A stretch of DNA of 62,951 nt from Muribaculaceae bacterium (lineage in GTDB: Bacteria; Bacteroidota; Bacteroidia; Bacteroidales; Muribaculaceae): assembly GCA_017621225.1 (NCBI GenBank), contig JAGATN010000008.1, positions 1 to 62,951 on the forward strand, in the 5' to 3' direction. How positions within the stretch are numbered: the first letter of the stretch is position 1; every line of letters begins with the position of its first letter. Below are positions 18,320 to 28,320 of the stretch, one piece after another. The position numbers and the translations under genes are program-made. The notes under the pieces are model-generated. The model was not told the origin of the DNA and searched no databases. It worked only from the letters and a program-made list of their open reading frames with translations.

Positions 18320-18835
18320 ATGAAGAAAGCGGCGCATCCAAACAAGTATTCCGCACGGATGTCGTTGATACGAAGCACCGACACCAAGCCCGAGCTCATA
18401 GTGCGTCGTTATCTGTATGGTCGCGGTTACCGATACCGCAAAAACTACAAACGTCTGCCGGGGTCGCCCGACATAGTGCTTCGCAAGTATCGTACGGTAA
18501 TATTCGTTCACGGATGCTTCTGGCACGGACACGAAACGCATCTAAGCATGCCGAAATCGAACGTGTCGTTCTGGAAAGAAAAGATACGTCGCAACAAGGA
18601 GCGCGACGAGCGCGCGAAAAAGCGTCTGCAAGACATGGGGTGGAACGTAATAACGGTATGGGAATGCTCACTCACGGCGCCGCGCCGGCAAGCGACGCTG
18701 GCCGAAATAGAATTGACGCTCAACAAAATGTTTCTCGAACAATTCAAGCCGGCACCGCTACGCTACGATGTCGTCACGCCACAAAACGACGTGGCCGCAG
18801 AGCCCGAACAGCCCTACGGCACACAATGCGATTGA
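18320..18835 (+). CDS. vsr: Very short patch repair (Vsr) mismatch endonuclease
   Basis: 171-aa Vsr nuclease, which nicks next to T:G mismatches made when 5-methylcytosine deaminates. With ATG 18320 the numbering matches the E. coli enzyme: Glu25 (TKPELIV), catalytic Asp51 (PGSPDIV), His64 and His69 in FVHGCFWHGHE, and the closing Cys116 in VWECSL. Zinc ligands Cys66, His71 and Cys116 are present, but the fourth ligand (Cys73 in E. coli) is Thr73, followed by His74, which may stand in. No DNA cytosine methyltransferase or restriction gene is beside it, so it is an orphan here. The upstream ATG at 18281 lies in the DJ-1 terminator. Confidence 0.88.
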   Translation: MKKAAHPNKYSARMSLIRSTDTKPELIVRRYLYGRGYRYRKNYKRLPGSPDIVLRKYRTVIFVHGCFWHGHETHLSMPKSNVSFWKEKIRRNKERDERAKKRLQDMGWNVITVWECSLTAPRRQATLAEIELTLNKMFLEQFKPAPLRYDVVTPQNDVAAEPEQPYGTQCD

Positions 18836-18853
18836 TATCAGCGTGGTATCTGA

Positions 18854-19921
18854 TTAATAGAACTTGCGTATACCCATTATTTCACGGGCCTCGCGAAGCG
18901 TCTTTGAGGCACGTTCGCGTGCTTTTTCGGCTCCAAGCCTTACAACGCGGCCCATATATGCATCGTCGTTCTGTATTTCGAGTATACGTTCGCGTATGGG
19001 GAGCGTTATTTTAAGTATGTCCTCGGCAAGCTGCTTCTTCAGGTCGCCATAGCGTATCGAACAGTCGGCATAGGCATCGCGGAAATGCTGCACCACATCG
19101 GGAGCAGAGGTAAGCTCCATGAGCGTAAACAGATTCTGCACCGGCTGCGAAACGGGCTGGTTGGGCACTTTCGGACCTTCGTCGGTAACGGCGCGCATCA
19201 CCTTTTTGCGCAGCGTCTTTTCATCGTCGATAAGATATATGCAGTTGCCCTCGCTCTTGCCCATTTTTCCCGATCCGTCAAGCCCCGGCACTTTTATGGG
19301 AGCTCCGCCGAAATCGAAGTTGGTAGGCTCGGGGAACAATTCGACACCGTAAAAAGAGTTGAATCGACGGGCAAAACGACGCGTCAGCTCCAGATGCTGT
19401 TCCTGATCCTTGCCCACGGGCACTTTGTGAGCCTTCTGTATGAGGATGTCGACAGCCATAAGCGTGGGATAGGTAAGGAGGCCGGCGTTCACGCGCTTAT
19501 TTGAGTCGGAACCGATTATTTCCTTTTCTATTTCGCCGTCATTGTCGTTATCGGTCTTGATGCCAAGCTGCTTGCGGGCCTTATCCTTAAACGAGGCCGT
19601 GCGCATGAGTTCGCCGATGCCCACATGCATGTTGAGCAACAGATATAGTTCCGAAACTTCGGGCACGTCGCTCTGCACGAAAAGAGTCGACTTTTCGGGG
19701 TCGAGACCGGCTGCAAGATATTCGGCTATGATGTTTTTTACGTTGCAATGCAGTTGTTGCGGGTCGGGATTCGTTGTAAGCGCATGGAGGTCGGCTATGA
19801 AATACATACTGTCATAGTCTTCCTGCATTCTGACGAATTTGCTCAATGCTCCGAAATAATTTCCCAAGTGAAGGTTACCGGTAGCACGAATGCCGCTCAA
19901 TACTATCTCTTTTTTGTCCAT
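18854..19921 (-). CDS. trpS: Tryptophanyl-tRNA synthetase
   Basis: 355-aa class Ic aminoacyl-tRNA synthetase. The HIGH-equivalent is TGNLHLGN (residues 14-21) and the KMSKS-equivalent is GKMGKSEGN near residue 218. Length and the N-terminal VLSGIRATG motif are normal for the bacterial enzyme. It is transcribed from its own promoter and is convergent with vsr across an 18-bp gap. There is no T-box or leader peptide in its short upstream region. Confidence 0.95.
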   Translation of the reverse strand: MDKKEIVLSGIRATGNLHLGNYFGALSKFVRMQEDYDSMYFIADLHALTTNPDPQQLHCNVKNIIAEYLAAGLDPEKSTLFVQSDVPEVSELYLLLNMHVGIGELMRTASFKDKARKQLGIKTDNDNDGEIEKEIIGSDSNKRVNAGLLTYPTLMAVDILIQKAHKVPVGKDQEQHLELTRRFARRFNSFYGVELFPEPTNFDFGGAPIKVPGLDGSGKMGKSEGNCIYLIDDEKTLRKKVMRAVTDEGPKVPNQPVSQPVQNLFTLMELTSAPDVVQHFRDAYADCSIRYGDLKKQLAEDILKITLPIRERILEIQNDDAYMGRVVRLGAEKARERASKTLREAREIMGIRKFY

Positions 19922-19952
19922 GAATGTCGTTATATTGGGTTATATTGCGATA

Positions 19953-19986
19953 CAAAATTACGTATTTTTTGCCAAAATACATCAAA
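19953..19986 (-). promoter_or_regulatory. trpS promoter
   Basis: On the minus strand, TTTG (19983-19986), 22-bp spacer, then TAATTTTG (19953-19960). The -33 element overlaps the end of the upstream barrel gene. Confidence 0.6.
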
Positions 19987-20749
19987 ATTTATATCCCAGC
20001 GTAGCCATAACGTTTATGTTGTGTATATTCGGGTTTTTCAGGCCGGTAGTATGCGATATGTTTTTCAGGCCTATCTGCACTCTGCCGCCTACCGATATGC
20101 GTCGACCGAACGTCACGGCCGTGGCCAGATGCAAGCCTATGTCGCCACGGCGAAAGCGGTTGACGAACGTGCCGCCATTATTGAAATATCCGGGTTTCGA
20201 CTCCAGCACGCGAGGCACGAGCTGTCCGAGGTCGTTGACCGTGGAGTTGTAGATGGTCTGTTTCTGGCTTCCGGCGAATCCATACGAATAATAGAGGCCA
20301 GTGTCGACATTCCACACTATCGTCGACGCAAGGCCGAATCGGAACGACAGGTAGAGCGGTATATTCATATAATAATACCTGTTGCGGAGAAATATGTTGC
20401 TGACGCTCGTAACGTCGTCGTTGGTCACGGCCATATTGATTCGGTTGTTATTGACCGTGATATTGAATTCGGTTCCGAGACCAAGATACTTCCGCAACCC
20501 GAACACGGCGCCTGCGCCGACGCCATAAGCGGTGCCCATCGAGGCGTTAAGCTCCCTGATTTCGCTGAAACATCCTGAGTAGTTCTGCAATATCGCCGAT
20601 CCGCCTATCAAAAAGTGCACGTCGGTTTCTATAAGGTCGGTAGCCGGACCATAATCGATGAAGTCGACGGCTTCGGCTCGGTTTGGCATAGTCAACAAAG
20701 CGCATAACGCAAGGGTAATTGCTCGAAACATTGATTTCATAATATTCAT
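19982..20749 (-). CDS. Outer-membrane beta-barrel protein, PorT-like size class
   Basis: 255-aa protein with a signal peptide (first about 25 residues, ...CALLTMPNRAEA) followed by alternating hydrophobic strands (YYYMNIPLYLSFRFG, IGLHLATAVTFG, ISVGGRVQIGL) ending INVMATLGYKF. A terminal aromatic residue after a Gly/Tyr strand is the usual barrel end. It fits the small eight-strand outer-membrane beta-barrel family of Bacteroidota; no specific function can be assigned. ATG 20740 is an alternative start three residues in. Own promoter box at 20782-20789. Confidence 0.7.
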   Translation of the reverse strand: MNIMKSMFRAITLALCALLTMPNRAEAVDFIDYGPATDLIETDVHFLIGGSAILQNYSGCFSEIRELNASMGTAYGVGAGAVFGLRKYLGLGTEFNITVNNNRINMAVTNDDVTSVSNIFLRNRYYYMNIPLYLSFRFGLASTIVWNVDTGLYYSYGFAGSQKQTIYNSTVNDLGQLVPRVLESKPGYFNNGGTFVNRFRRGDIGLHLATAVTFGRRISVGGRVQIGLKNISHTTGLKNPNIHNINVMATLGYKF

Positions 20750-20781
20750 TTCGGGGTTTAGTTGTTATACATTTTAAGCAT

Positions 20782-20789
20782 CAAATATA
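20782..20789 (-). promoter_or_regulatory. -7 promoter box for the barrel gene
   Basis: Minus-strand TATATTTG, 32 bases before the start codon. Confidence 0.55.
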
Positions 20790-20881
20790 CGGCAAATTTT
20801 TGATATGCGTGATGCAAAAATCAATCTTCGCCGCACTATATGGAAAAATGACTCTAAAATCAGAAATAAAGCACAAATTAT

Positions 20882-20913
20882 TTTGTCAGAAATGCAATGT
20901 TGAATTAACTTTG
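20882..20913 (+). promoter_or_regulatory. YitT-gene promoter
   Basis: TTTG (20882-20885), exactly 20 bp, then TAACTTTG (20906-20913): one of the best matches in the window to the Bacteroidota sigma-A consensus. The leader to the ATG at 20978 is about 58 nt. Confidence 0.75.
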
Positions 20914-20977
20914 CCGCAGTATTTCCAATTCAGAATTAAAATTCAAGCTTGGTTAACCTATAAAATCGCAGTTGAAT

Positions 20978-21976
20978 ATGACTATACCCGGAAAGAAGAT
21001 TTGGATGTCGTCGCGCGACTACTTCATGATTGTATTCGGTATTTTCCTGTATGCTCTTGGCTTCTCAGCATTTATATTTCCCTACAAGGTGGTCATGGGC
21101 GGACTCGCCGGATTCGGCACCGTGATATATTTCGTATCCGACAAACTTATGGGATTCGGCATACCGGTGGCCATAACCATGTATACCACCAACATCATAT
21201 TGCTGGCCATAGCTTACCGAAGCGTGGGCAAGCAGTTCGTGCTGCGAACGGTGTTTGGCGCGGCGGTAATATCGCTGTTCATCGGAGCACTGACCCCATT
21301 TTTCCCCGAGCCGGTAGTCAAGGATCAACCGTTCATGAGCGTGATAATCGGAGCCATAATGTGCGGCGTGGGTATAGGCATGGCCTTCGTGCACAACGGT
21401 AGCACCGGCGGCATCGACATCATAGCCGCAATGGTATCGAAAAAGACCAACGTCACCATCGGACGCACGATGCTCTATTGCGATATGTGCATAATTTCAT
21501 CGTCATACCTCATATTCCACGAGGTCGACCGAGTAGTATTCGGCTTCGTCATACTCGTCATAACCTCGTTCGTCACCGATATGGTGGTCAACACAAACCG
21601 ACAGGCCATTCAGTTTACCATATTTTCATCGCGATGGGAGGAGATTGCCACCGCCATCAACAATGAGGCCAATCGCGGATGTACGGTGATAAACGGCATG
21701 GGCTGGTACACCAAGCACGAAGTTAAAATGCTGATAGTGATGTGCCGCAAAATCGAAGCCGTAACCATATTCCGAATAATAAAGAGCATCGACAACAATG
21801 CGTTCATCACACAGGCCAACGTGAACGGCGTATACGGCAACGGATTCGACTCGATAAAGCTTAAAATGAAAACCTCGACGGCAGCAAACTCCAAAACCGA
21901 ATCGCTTGCCGAAGCTTCCGACGCTCATTCGGCCGACATGGCAGTAAATAGCGAAAGCGCACCACACAAAGCTTAG
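20978..21976 (+). CDS. YitT family membrane protein
   Basis: 332-aa protein with five or six transmembrane helices in the first about 215 residues (for example IVFGIFLYALGFSAFIF and the Gly-rich GVGIGMAFVHNGSTGGIDIIA, a signature of the family) and a C-terminal soluble DUF2179 domain (about 225-300, IFRIIKSIDNNAFITQANVNGVYG). Molecular function of the family is not established. ATG 20978 is preferred over TTG 20972. A Ser/Ala/Glu-rich tail of about 30 residues ends the protein. Monocistronic and convergent with leuB. Confidence 0.85.
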   Translation: MTIPGKKIWMSSRDYFMIVFGIFLYALGFSAFIFPYKVVMGGLAGFGTVIYFVSDKLMGFGIPVAITMYTTNIILLAIAYRSVGKQFVLRTVFGAAVISLFIGALTPFFPEPVVKDQPFMSVIIGAIMCGVGIGMAFVHNGSTGGIDIIAAMVSKKTNVTIGRTMLYCDMCIISSSYLIFHEVDRVVFGFVILVITSFVTDMVVNTNRQAIQFTIFSSRWEEIATAINNEANRGCTVINGMGWYTKHEVKMLIVMCRKIEAVTIFRIIKSIDNNAFITQANVNGVYGNGFDSIKLKMKTSTAANSKTESLAEASDAHSADMAVNSESAPHKA

Positions 21977-22031
21977 TTTGTATGATGCGCCCGAATAAGG
22001 TAAGGTGCCGTAAAGCTCCGTGAAGTAGGGT

Positions 22032-23099
22032 CTATTTACAATTCTCAATATAGTTTACAATCCATTCGCCCACCTCTTTGGTGCCGTAACGACGGCCTCC
22101 GGCTACTTGTATTTCCGGAGTGCGCACATTTGCATCGAGCGAAGCCACGACGGCGCGACGCACGAGGGCTCCTTCGTCGAGAAGATTGAAATATTCAAAC
22201 AGCATTGCCACCGACAGTATCTGAGCCAACGGATTGGCTATGTCGAGGCCCTTGGCCTGAGGCCATGAGCCGTGAATCGGTTCGAACACGGGAGTGCTCT
22301 CGCCGGTCGATGCCGAAGGCAACAGCCCCATCGAGCCTGTCAACACGCTTCCTTCGTCGGTAAGAATGTCGCCAAAAGTGTTTTCGGTAACCATGACGTC
22401 GAAAAACGTAGGCTCCTGTATCATGCGCATTGCAGCGTTGTCGACATACATAAAATCGGTGGTCACTTCAGGATATTGCGGAGCCATCTCCTGGGCTATC
22501 TTGCGCCACAGGCGGCTCGAAGCAAGCACGTTGGCCTTGTCGACCACGGTGAGATGATGGCGCGGACGACGCATGGCATATTCATAAGCCACACGAAGTA
22601 TGCGCTCAATCTCCACGCGGGTATAGGCATTGGTGTCATAGGCGCGATCGTCGCCCTCTACCTTTTCGCCAAAATACATTCCACCGGTAAGTTCGCGGAT
22701 GCATATGAAATCGGCTCCTTTAACCAATTCGGGGCGCAGCGGCGACTTATGTATCAGGCAATCGAACGTCTCTACCGGACGTATGTTGGCAAACAGGCCC
22801 AACTTTTTGCGCATGGCAAGCAGCCCTTGTTCGGGGCGCACCTTCGCGGTCGGATCGTTGTCGAATTTCGGATCGCCTACGGCCGAGAACAGCACGGCGT
22901 CGGCGTTGCGGCATGTATCGTATGTTTCATCGGGAAAGGGATTGCCTACCGCATCGATGGCGGCCGCACCCACCAATGCATCGCGAAATTCAACCGTATG
23001 GCCGAATTTGCGGCATACCGCTGCCATGACATTTACGCCCTGCACCGATATTTCGGGGCCTATGCCGTCGCCGGCAAGCACTGCAATTTTAAAATTCAT
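22032..23099 (-). CDS. leuB: 3-isopropylmalate dehydrogenase
   Basis: 355-aa NAD-dependent beta-decarboxylating dehydrogenase that turns 3-isopropylmalate into 2-oxoisocaproate. Motifs: [10 protein letters not shown] at the start, [22 protein letters not shown] (substrate-binding arginines), YFGEKVEGD, and the metal-binding [22 protein letters not shown]. Length normal. Last gene of the leu operon, 61 bp after the cimA-like gene. Because the family also acts on 3-methylmalate, LeuB could serve both the leucine and the citramalate-isoleucine routes. Confidence 0.95.
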   Translation of the reverse strand: MNFKIAVLAGDGIGPEISVQGVNVMAAVCRKFGHTVEFRDALVGAAAIDAVGNPFPDETYDTCRNADAVLFSAVGDPKFDNDPTAKVRPEQGLLAMRKKLGLFANIRPVETFDCLIHKSPLRPELVKGADFICIRELTGGMYFGEKVEGDDRAYDTNAYTRVEIERILRVAYEYAMRRPRHHLTVVDKANVLASSRLWRKIAQEMAPQYPEVTTDFMYVDNAAMRMIQEPTFFDVMVTENTFGDILTDEGSVLTGSMGLLPSASTGESTPVFEPIHGSWPQAKGLDIANPLAQILSVAMLFEYFNLLDEGALVRRAVVASLDANVRTPEIQVAGGRRYGTKEVGEWIVNYIENCK

Positions 23100-23160
23100 A
23101 ATTCGTAAAAGTTTAATTGATATATTATTTTCGTTATAATCAATCTATTATGGCCACTCG

Positions 23161-24678
23161 TCACAATGTATCCACGATGTTAAGCATCTTTACGGTGGCC
23201 TGTATGGCCGCCTCCATCTGGTCGGCGTCGAGGCCGCGCGTCTTGAAGGAATGGCCGTTATATTCCCAGGCAATCGTGGTGTGAACCAACGCATCGGTAC
23301 GGCCTCCCGGAGGGATGTTTGCAGCATAATTCACGAGCATCGGGAACTTGCGGTTGAGCTTTTCGGTATATATGCATCGCACGGCCTTCACGAAGGCATC
23401 GTACTGTCCGTCGCCCACGGCCGTTTCCTGATATTCCTGACCGTCGATCGAGAGCTTCACCGTTGCCGTAGGGCGCAGGCCATGCGATATGTTGAGCGCA
23501 TAATTGACCACCTTCACTTTGTTAGGCAACGCCGAATGCTTCAATATGTCGGCCACGATGAAGGGTATGTCGCTCTGCGTCACTATCTCTTTTTTGTCGC
23601 CAAGCTCTATGATGCGCTGCGTAAGCTTCTGCACCTCGGCATTCGAGAGCGTTATGCCGAGCGATTCCAGATTTTTTCGGATGTTGGCCTTGCCCGACGT
23701 TTTGCCCAAAGCGTATTCTCGTTCGCGGCCGAAACGTTCGGGGAGCAAATTATTGTAATACAGTTTGTTTTTCGAGTCGCCGTCGGCATGCACTCCGGCA
23801 CATTGCGTAAACACCGCTTCGCCTATTACCGGCTGATTTGGGGGCACGGATATGCCCGTAAACGACGAAACCACCCGGCTAACCTTGTTGATGGTTCGCT
23901 CATCGATGCCCGTATTTATGCCTATGTGGTCATGGATCACGGCCACCACACTCGACATGGTGGCATTTCCCGCGCGCTCGCCGAGACCGTTCACCGTACA
24001 GTGCACGCCGTTTACCCCGGCTTTCACGGCCGAGTAAGTATTTGCCGTGGCAAGGTCATAATCGTTATGCGCATGAAAATCGAAATGCAGGTCAGGATAT
24101 CGGTCGCGCATCACGCTTATGTACTGATAGGTCTCCGTAGGGTTCAGCACTCCGAGGGTGTCGGGCAGCATGAAACGGTCGATGGGCAACTTTGATATGG
24201 CATCCATCAGAGAGAACACATAGTCGGGCGACGTTTTAATGCCGTTCGACCAGTCTTCGAGATATATGTTCACCCTTATCCCCTGCTTCACGGCACGTTT
24301 CACCTCGTCGGCAATGGCCGCCATATGCTTTGCGGGAGTTTGCTTGAGCTGATGCAGGCAATGCTTTTCAGAGCCTTTGGCAAGAAGGTTCATCACCTTC
24401 GCACCGGCTTTGCCAATCCATCGCACCGACTCGCCTCTGTCGAGAAAGCCAAGCACTTCTATGCGGTCGAGGCAATCGGCCTCCTTGGCCCACCGGCACA
24501 CCTGACTCACCGACAGGAGTTCGCCGTCCGACACTCTGGCCGAGGCAATCTCCACGCGGTGAACGTGCAAATCTTCGATGAGCAAACGTGTCAGCGCCAG
24601 TTTTTCGGAAGCCGAAAACGACACGCCCGATGTCTGTTCTCCGTCGCGCAGCGTGGTGTCAAGTATCTCTATTTGCAT
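23161..24678 (-). CDS. cimA: Second 2-isopropylmalate/citramalate synthase-like enzyme (CimA-like)
   Basis: 505-aa member of the LeuA/CimA/HCS family: TIM barrel with [16 protein letters not shown] at the N-terminus, the metal-site HAHND, NGLGERAGN, and a C-terminal LeuA regulatory domain (about 370-505, GRTDALVHTTIAW). It differs from the neighbouring leuA, which starts [12 protein letters not shown] and has GNTSLEE where this has GNATMSS. The EGVSFS-like start is closer to (R)-citramalate synthase, which condenses pyruvate with acetyl-CoA to feed isoleucine synthesis. The choice between a true CimA and a second LeuA is inference. It overlaps leuD by 10 bp, so expression is coupled. Confidence 0.8.
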   Translation of the reverse strand: MQIEILDTTLRDGEQTSGVSFSASEKLALTRLLIEDLHVHRVEIASARVSDGELLSVSQVCRWAKEADCLDRIEVLGFLDRGESVRWIGKAGAKVMNLLAKGSEKHCLHQLKQTPAKHMAAIADEVKRAVKQGIRVNIYLEDWSNGIKTSPDYVFSLMDAISKLPIDRFMLPDTLGVLNPTETYQYISVMRDRYPDLHFDFHAHNDYDLATANTYSAVKAGVNGVHCTVNGLGERAGNATMSSVVAVIHDHIGINTGIDERTINKVSRVVSSFTGISVPPNQPVIGEAVFTQCAGVHADGDSKNKLYYNNLLPERFGREREYALGKTSGKANIRKNLESLGITLSNAEVQKLTQRIIELGDKKEIVTQSDIPFIVADILKHSALPNKVKVVNYALNISHGLRPTATVKLSIDGQEYQETAVGDGQYDAFVKAVRCIYTEKLNRKFPMLVNYAANIPPGGRTDALVHTTIAWEYNGHSFKTRGLDADQMEAAIQATVKMLNIVDTL

Positions 24679-25271
24679 GCGTCACGTCGATCGGCTTCCC
24701 AACGTTCTATGTCGGAGCGTTTCGACAACAGAAATTCGATGTCGTCCACGCCTTCCATCAGACAATGCTTTTTATACGGGTTTATGTCGAACGTGGCTGT
24801 ATGGCCGTTTTTGAGATTCGTTATGGTCTGTGCCGCCAAATCGACGGTTACTTCCGTCGACGGGTCGGAGTAAATGCACTCGAAAAGATCGGCGAGATAC
24901 TGTTCCGACACCACCACCGGCAACACGAAATTGTTCAACTCATTGTTTTTGTGTATGTCGGCGAAAAAGCTCGACACCACCACCCTGAAGCCATAGTCGG
25001 ATATGGCCCATGCGGCATGTTCGCGGCTCGAGCCGCATCCGAAGTTCTTTCCCGCCACAAGTATGCATCCGCCATAAGTAGGGTCGTTGAGCACAAAATC
25101 GGCTTTGGGATTGCCCTCGCCGTCGTAACGCCAATCGCGAAACAAATTTTGTCCGAAGCCCTTCTTTGAAGTAGCCTTTAGAAATCGAGCAGGTATTATC
25201 TGGTCGGTGTCAACGTTTTCAATGTTTAAAGGAACGCAACGCGACGTGACTACCGAGAATTTTTCTTTCAT
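24669..25271 (-). CDS. leuD: 3-isopropylmalate dehydratase small subunit
   Basis: 200-aa swivelling domain that pairs with LeuC to isomerise 2- to 3-isopropylmalate. Hallmarks: NVDTDQIIPARFLK (residues 19-32) and GKNFGCGSSREHAAWA, the phosphate- and substrate-binding loop. Length fits. Lies between leuC and the cimA-like gene, overlapping the latter by 10 bp. Confidence 0.95.
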   Translation of the reverse strand: MKEKFSVVTSRCVPLNIENVDTDQIIPARFLKATSKKGFGQNLFRDWRYDGEGNPKADFVLNDPTYGGCILVAGKNFGCGSSREHAAWAISDYGFRVVVSSFFADIHKNNELNNFVLPVVVSEQYLADLFECIYSDPSTEVTVDLAAQTITNLKNGHTATFDINPYKKHCLMEGVDDIEFLLSKRSDIERWEADRRDACK

Positions 25272-25338
25272 AATTCAGTAAATTCGTTGTTCGGGTTAAT
25301 GAATATGCTATCGGTTTTTCAATCTTGCCTGCGCCGGT

Positions 25339-26727
25339 TTATTTGCGAGGATCGGTAATGACTCCCGAAACGGCTGCCGCCGCCGCTACGAGCGGTCCGG
25401 CAAGAATCGTGCGCGCGCCCGGGCCTTGACGGCCTTCGAAGTTGCGGTTAGAGGTCGACACGGCAAGTTTGCCGGCAGGCACCTTGTCGTCGTTCATGGC
25501 CAGGCATGCCGAGCATCCCGGCTGACGCAATTCGAATCCGGCTTCATTGAGCACCTTATCAAGACCTTCGGCTTCAATCTGCTTACGCACAGCCCATGAC
25601 CCGGGAACAAGCCAAGCCGTAATGCCGGGTGCCTTATGCTTACCCTTCACATATCCGGCAAACGCGCGGAAATCTTCGATGCGTCCGTTGGTGCAGCTAC
25701 CCAGAAATACATAGTCGACCGGAGTTCCTATGAGTGACTGTCCGACTTCAAATCCCATATATTCGAGCGACTTCATATACGAAGCCTTGGCGGTTTCGTC
25801 GGCAGGAGGCTCGGGTATGGTTTCGGTTATGCCGATACCCATGCCTGGATTGGTGCCGTAGGTGAGACGCGGCTCTATGTCGGCTGCGTCGAACAGCACT
25901 TCGCGGTCAAACACGGCATCGTCGCCGCTGTACAGCGTCCGCCAATAAGCCACGGCCTTATCCCACTGTTCGCCCTTGGGCGCGTACTCGCGAGTACGCA
26001 CATATTCGAACGTGGTTTCGTCGGGAGCTATCAGGCCTCCGCGCGCACCCATCTCTATCGAGAGGTTGCAAACCGTCATTCGTTCTTCCATCGACAATGC
26101 CTTTATGGCATCGCCGGCATATTCCACGAAGTAGCCGGTTGCGCCGCCCGTGGTCATCTTTGCTATTATGTACAATGCTATGTCCTTAGCCGTAACACCC
26201 GGCTTCAACTTGCCGTTGACGGTGATACGCATGGTTTTGGGCTTGGGCTGCAATATGCATTGCGAAGCGAGCACCATCTCCACTTCCGACGTACCGATGC
26301 CGAATGCCACCGCGCCAAACGCTCCATGGGTCGAAGTGTGGCTGTCGCCGCACACAATGGTGTAACCGGGCAACGTAAGGCCGTTTTCGGGGCCTATCAC
26401 GTGGATTATGCCGTTTTTCGGATGTCCGAGACCGAACAGCGTAAGGCCGAATTCGGATGCATTTCGGAGCAGAGTCTCCACCTGATTGCGCGAAACTTCG
26501 TCGACTATCGGTTTATCCTGATTGACGGTAGGTATGTTATGGTCGGGCGAACATATGGTTCGTTCGGGGCGGAACACCTTTAATCCGCGCGTCCTCAACC
26601 CGTCAAATGCCTGCGGACTCGTAACTTCATGGCAATAGTGCCTGTCAATGTAAAGTTGTGAGGGACCTCCCTTGATGTCGGTCACCACGTGGGCATCCCA
26701 TATTTTATCAAATAGAGTATTGGCCAT
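25339..26727 (-). CDS. leuC: 3-isopropylmalate dehydratase large subunit
   Basis: 462-aa aconitase-family subunit carrying the [4Fe-4S] cluster. Cluster cysteines are in FLGSCTNGR and [25 protein letters not shown] is also diagnostic. It forms the dehydratase with LeuD and could also handle citramalate. Only 18 bp separate it from leuA upstream; 67 bp separate it from leuD. Confidence 0.96.
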   Translation of the reverse strand: MANTLFDKIWDAHVVTDIKGGPSQLYIDRHYCHEVTSPQAFDGLRTRGLKVFRPERTICSPDHNIPTVNQDKPIVDEVSRNQVETLLRNASEFGLTLFGLGHPKNGIIHVIGPENGLTLPGYTIVCGDSHTSTHGAFGAVAFGIGTSEVEMVLASQCILQPKPKTMRITVNGKLKPGVTAKDIALYIIAKMTTGGATGYFVEYAGDAIKALSMEERMTVCNLSIEMGARGGLIAPDETTFEYVRTREYAPKGEQWDKAVAYWRTLYSGDDAVFDREVLFDAADIEPRLTYGTNPGMGIGITETIPEPPADETAKASYMKSLEYMGFEVGQSLIGTPVDYVFLGSCTNGRIEDFRAFAGYVKGKHKAPGITAWLVPGSWAVRKQIEAEGLDKVLNEAGFELRQPGCSACLAMNDDKVPAGKLAVSTSNRNFEGRQGPGARTILAGPLVAAAAAVSGVITDPRK

Positions 26728-26745
26728 CGGTTTCTATGTTGTTTA

Positions 26746-28242
26746 TTATCTTACAAATTTATTGATTGCGTCGATGAATGCCTCGGCGCTGGCTGCTATG
26801 ATGTCGGTATTGGCCGAGAAGCCGTAATATTGCTGCCCTTCATGCTCTACCGTAATATGCACCTTTCCTATGTCGTTGCTGCCCTTGTTGATTGCCTGGA
26901 TGAGGAATTCCTTTACCTGCATCGTGCGGCGTATAATGACCTTTATGGCCGATATGGCTGCATCGACGGGGCCGTTGCCCGAAGCACATGCCTCGAATTT
27001 CTCGCCGGCAATGTCGAGACCCACGCTGGCCACCGACTGGAGGCCTACGCCCGACGTAACCTGCAGATACTGCAACTTGATGCGGTGATTGGCGCGATGG
27101 TGCTGTCCGGCAAGCATGAGCACGTCGTCGTCGTTTATCTCCTTCTTGCGGTCGGCAAGCTTCAGGAACGCTTCGTAAGCCTTGTCGAGCGCATCCTTGT
27201 CGAGCTCGATGCCGAGCACGTGCATGCGATGCTTCAAGGCGGCGCGTCCGCTGCGTGCCGTCAGTACGATTGAGTTTTCATCCACGCCCACATCCTTGGG
27301 ATCGATTATCTCGTAGCTTTCGCGATTTTTAAGCACGCCGTCCTGATGAATGCCGCTCGAATGCGCAAACGCATTGCGACCCACTATCGCCTTATTGGGC
27401 TGAACAGGCATGTTCATAAGGTTCGACACGAGTCGGCTGACGCCGCACAGCTTGGTCGAGTTGATGTTGGTGTCGATACCGAGATCTTTGTGCGACCGGC
27501 ATATCATCACAATTTCCTCGAGCGACGTATTGCCCGCGCGCTCGCCAATACCGTTGATGGTCACTTCGGCCTGTCGGGCACCGTTTATCACGCCCGACAT
27601 CGTATTTGCCGTTGCCATTCCGAGGTCGTTGTGGCAGTGCGTGGCGATGGTCACCTTGTGGATGCCGTCGACATGCTCCATCAGATATTTTATCTTGGCA
27701 CCAAACTCCGACGGGAGGCAATAGCCGGTGGTATCGGGTATATTTACCACGGTGGCGCCCGCATTGACCACGGCTTGTATCACTCGCGCGAGATATTCGT
27801 TGTCGGTACGTCCGGCATCCTCGGCATAAAACTGCACGTCCTCCACATATTTCTTGGCGCATTTCACGCAAGCCACGGCGCGTTCGAGAATTTCCTCGCG
27901 CGTGGAGTTGAATTTGTATCTTATGTGATAGTCGCTGGTGCCTATGCCGGTGTGTATGCGCTTGTGCTTGGCATACTGCAACGCTTCGGCAGCCACGATA
28001 ATGTCTTTTTCAACGGCACGAGTCAATGCACATATCGTTGGCCAGGTAACGGCCTTCGATATCTCGACCACCGAGTTGAAATCGCCCGGGCTCGACACGG
28101 GGAAACCGGCCTCGATCACATCAACGCCAAGCTCCTCGAGAGCCTTGGCCACTTCGATTTTTTCAACAGTGTTAAGTTGGCATCCGGGCACTTGTTCGCC
28201 GTCACGCAATGTGGTGTCAAAAATGAAAAGTCTGTCGCTCAT
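26746..28242 (-). CDS. leuA: 2-isopropylmalate synthase
   Basis: 498-aa enzyme that condenses 2-oxoisovalerate with acetyl-CoA, the committed step to leucine. Motifs: [15 protein letters not shown] (residues 8-22), [27 protein letters not shown], and [14 protein letters not shown]. The C-terminal regulatory domain (about 380-498) is present, so feedback inhibition by leucine is likely. First gene of leuA-leuC-leuD-cimA-leuB. Its roughly 100-nt leader contains a short leader ORF and an intrinsic terminator (see 28284-28323). Confidence 0.95.
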   Translation of the reverse strand: MSDRLFIFDTTLRDGEQVPGCQLNTVEKIEVAKALEELGVDVIEAGFPVSSPGDFNSVVEISKAVTWPTICALTRAVEKDIIVAAEALQYAKHKRIHTGIGTSDYHIRYKFNSTREEILERAVACVKCAKKYVEDVQFYAEDAGRTDNEYLARVIQAVVNAGATVVNIPDTTGYCLPSEFGAKIKYLMEHVDGIHKVTIATHCHNDLGMATANTMSGVINGARQAEVTINGIGERAGNTSLEEIVMICRSHKDLGIDTNINSTKLCGVSRLVSNLMNMPVQPNKAIVGRNAFAHSSGIHQDGVLKNRESYEIIDPKDVGVDENSIVLTARSGRAALKHRMHVLGIELDKDALDKAYEAFLKLADRKKEINDDDVLMLAGQHHRANHRIKLQYLQVTSGVGLQSVASVGLDIAGEKFEACASGNGPVDAAISAIKVIIRRTMQVKEFLIQAINKGSNDIGKVHITVEHEGQQYYGFSANTDIIAASAEAFIDAINKFVR

Positions 28243-28283
28243 ATAGATTAATTTCTCTTATTTGTTCTATTTCGTGTTTGAAT

Positions 28284-28320
28284 AAAAAAATCACCTCTCT
28301 CACTTGTCAAGAAAGAGAGG
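28284..28320 (-). terminator. Attenuator terminator in the leu operon leader
   Basis: Read on the minus strand: CCTCTCT (28320-28314), loop containing CTT-GAC-AAG that can pair further, AGAGAGG (28300-28294), then TGA and a run of seven T (28290-28284). It lies between the leu promoter and leuA, so it can only act as a premature terminator. It starts immediately after the ATG of the leader ORF. Confidence 0.8.

Noticed and set aside
18836-18853. Possible hairpin between vsr and trpS
   Set aside because: Only a 5-bp stem (ATCAG/CTGAT) and no T run.
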